DNA of 7,646 nt from an uncultured Novosphingobium sp. GTDB lineage: Bacteria > Pseudomonadota > Alphaproteobacteria > Sphingomonadales > Sphingomonadaceae. Position numbers and translations under genes: made by a program. Shown one piece after another: positions 6,250 through 7,646 of the stretch; the first letter of the stretch is position 1; the number at the start of each line of letters is the position of its first letter. The notes under the pieces were generated by a model, which had not been told where the DNA came from, made no database searches, and saw only the letters and a list, made by a program, of their open reading frames with translations. The stretch covers positions 1 through 7,646 of the forward strand of contig CALLNA010000197.1 in the NCBI GenBank assembly GCA_938005655.1. Direction: 5' to 3'.

Positions 6250-7646
6250 TCAATCGCCGTCCGCGTCGTCCCCCGGAACCTCGGCGCCGCTGCCGTCCCA
6301 CTTGGGGTCCGCCGCGAGCCGCGCCATGGCCGCCTGCGCGACCTCGGCCAGCTTGCCGCCGTGGGGATTGTAGGCGACCGGCGCGAGGTTGGCCTTCGCC
6401 CAGTCGGGATGGCCGTCGCGGAGCTGCTGCATGGCCAGGGTCATCCGCAGGCCGAAGTCGAACGGCGCGATCTGGACCGCGCGTTCGAGCCCGTCGACGG
6501 CCAGCTTCGTCGGCTTGACGCCCGCCCGCACGAAGCTCTCGTAGTAATAGGCGAGCGCCAGTGGATGGTCGTTCTCCAGCCGGTTGAGCGCGACGAAGGG
6601 CGCGCGGGCCCTGATGAAGGCGGCCGGATCACCGCCCTCGGCGGCCTGGTGGAACAGGGCATAGCCCTTCTGGACGTAGGCATTGACCTGGGTGCGGTCG
6701 AGCGCCAGCGCGCGGTCCGCCGCGGCGATCGCCTCCACATCGTGGCCGGCGTCGAACTCCGCCTCGGCCAGCGCGGACTGGACCGCGGCGTCGCCGGGGA
6801 AGCGCCGGCCAACCTCCTCCGCGTCCTTCACCAGGGCGACCGCCTGCTCGCGCGTCACCCCGCGGCGCGAGCGGATGCGGATCGGCATCATCGCCGCCTC
6901 GCCCTCGCCGAGCCGCCTGATCCGGATCGGCGCGATGTGCAATGCGCTGGCCGGCAGGCGGATCATCTGGATGCGCGGCCGCCTGAGGTAGGCGTCGAGC
7001 TCCCTCTCCAGCTTGTCGAAGGGGCCGAACGCCTCCAGCCCGGCCTCGCGCGACGGCTTGCCCGCGATCAGGAGCTGGATGTAGCGCGCCAGTTGCCCGT
7101 CCCGCGTCCCGCCGAAGGTCAGGTAATGGTAGAGCAGCCAGCTCTTGCCGTAGAACGCGTCGTAGCTCTTGCCGCGGTTGCTTTTCTCGTAGGCTTCCGG
7201 GTCGAGCAGCTGGCCCGCCGTCACGTCGCGCGCGAAGAACAGCTCGCCCGCGCGGTGCTGCGCCGGGCGGCCGAGGCCGACGCCGCCGTCGTTGCCGAAG
7301 TCGGCCGAGGCGAAGAACTCCGCCCCGCCTTCCGACAGCCATCTCGGCAGGGCGAAGGCATTGGTCGAGATCATGAAATGGTGCGCATATTCGTGGAGCA
7401 GCGCGATCATCGAATAGTCGAGGTCGCCCGTGGCCGCGCCTCCCGTGGAAACCCGGGGGACGATCGCCACCGAGGCCCCGGCGCGCGGGATGTAGAACGC
7501 ACCGATATATTGGCTGCCCTTGCCGTAGAGCCGCTGCACCTCGCGCTCGCCGGAGACGACGAAGACCGTGACGCGGTTCGACGGGCTCGGCGGCGGCAGC
7601 TTCGCGCCCGTCACCGCCTCCAGCGCGGCGTGATAGCGCTCCAGCC
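6250..7646 (-). CDS. HExxH zinc-peptidase-like protein with C-terminal TPR-like repeats (5' end outside window)
   Basis: At least 465 residues are visible, and the frame stays open to the window edge, so the true start lies beyond it. The GTG at 7614 is internal, because coherent helix-like sequence (LERYHAALEA) precedes it. The motif HEYAHH gives His84, Glu85 and His88 (counted from the first visible codon). WLSEGGAEFF follows, with Glu105 as probable third zinc ligand 17 residues on, an arrangement like gluzincin peptidases of the MA clan and DUF1570-type proteins. The C-terminal half (about 270-450) has TPR-like helix pairs, for example AEFDAGHDVEAIAAADRALALD and AYVQKGYALFHQAAEGG. The product is probably exported or envelope-associated, but the N terminus that would show a signal peptide is not in the window. 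The family is known mainly from hypothetical proteins; neither peptidase activity nor substrate can be stated. The stop is 76 bases before the oxygenase-like gene. Confidence 0.75.
   Translation of the reverse strand, partial: LERYHAALEAVTGAKLPPPSPSNRVTVFVVSGEREVQRLYGKGSQYIGAFYIPRAGASVAIVPRVSTGGAATGDLDYSMIALLHEYAHHFMISTNAFALPRWLSEGGAEFFASADFGNDGGVGLGRPAQHRAGELFFARDVTAGQLLDPEAYEKSNRGKSYDAFYGKSWLLYHYLTFGGTRDGQLARYIQLLIAGKPSREAGLEAFGPFDKLERELDAYLRRPRIQMIRLPASALHIAPIRIRRLGEGEAAMMPIRIRSRRGVTREQAVALVKDAEEVGRRFPGDAAVQSALAEAEFDAGHDVEAIAAADRALALDRTQVNAYVQKGYALFHQAAEGGDPAAFIRARAPFVALNRLENDHPLALAYYYESFVRAGVKPTKLAVDGLERAVQIAPFDFGLRMTLAMQQLRDGHPDWAKANLAPVAYNPHGGKLAEVAQAAMARLAADPKWDGSGAEVPGDDADGD

Noticed and set aside
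7612..7614. GTG as the start of the peptidase/TPR gene
   Set aside because: The frame remains open to the window edge with plausible helical sequence before it and no clear ribosome binding site; the gene is treated as partial.
1..7646. CRISPR array, tRNA or rRNA genes, insertion sequence, toxin-antitoxin or defence genes
   Set aside because: I saw no regularly spaced direct repeats, no tRNA-like cloverleaf, no rRNA-like sequence and no transposase, nuclease or toxin motif on either strand by eye.

Overview
The window is high-G+C DNA (coding parts look close to 70% G+C by eye) with the gene content and repeats of an alphaproteobacterium, most likely a sphingomonad (Sphingomonas, Rhizorhabdus, Novosphingobium or a relative). 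The indications are a REP-like palindrome of the 'ACCCCGGA-CTTGATCCGGGG' type between genes, a short FliA directly behind flhA, and a catabolic-looking SDR/TIM-barrel cluster. The genus is an inference; no rRNA or other marker is present.

Layout. (1) Positions 2-2418, plus strand: the end of a flagellar operon. flhA (export gate, 5' end outside the window) overlaps fliA (sigma-28) by 4 bases. (2) Positions 2419-2725: a spacer between convergent operons, holding an imperfect 35-bp inverted repeat and then an AT-richer tail. I see no credible gene in it. (3) Positions 2726-5204, minus strand: a tight three-gene operon, read SDR oxidoreductase -> sugar-phosphate isomerase/epimerase-like TIM barrel -> second SDR oxidoreductase. 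Both junctions are identical GTGA overlaps in which a GTG start shares bases with the preceding TGA stop. (4) Positions 5205-5312: a 108-base leader with a perfect 18-bp hyphenated palindrome and a weak promoter-like pair, the best regulatory candidate in the window. (5) Positions 5313-6173, minus strand: a cupin-like/JmjC-type protein that keeps the residues expected of an Fe(II)/2-oxoglutarate oxygenase. (6) Positions 6250-7646, minus strand: the C-terminal part of a protein with an HExxH zinc-peptidase motif followed by TPR-like helices; its start is outside the window.

How it may work together. The flagellar genes are a unit of their own (late export plus the late-gene sigma factor). The SDR-TIM-SDR trio looks like a small pathway for a hydroxylated, sugar- or cyclitol-like compound: oxidation of an alcohol, isomerisation, epimerisation or elimination in the TIM barrel, and a second redox step. 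The substrate cannot be read from the sequence. The oxygenase-like gene is on the same strand and could be co-expressed, but a 108-base gap with its own regulatory-looking palindrome separates it from the trio. Nothing in the window amounts to a clearly new defence or mobile system. The most checkable novelties are the palindrome-controlled SDR-TIM-SDR module and the uncharacterised 2-oxoglutarate oxygenase beside it.
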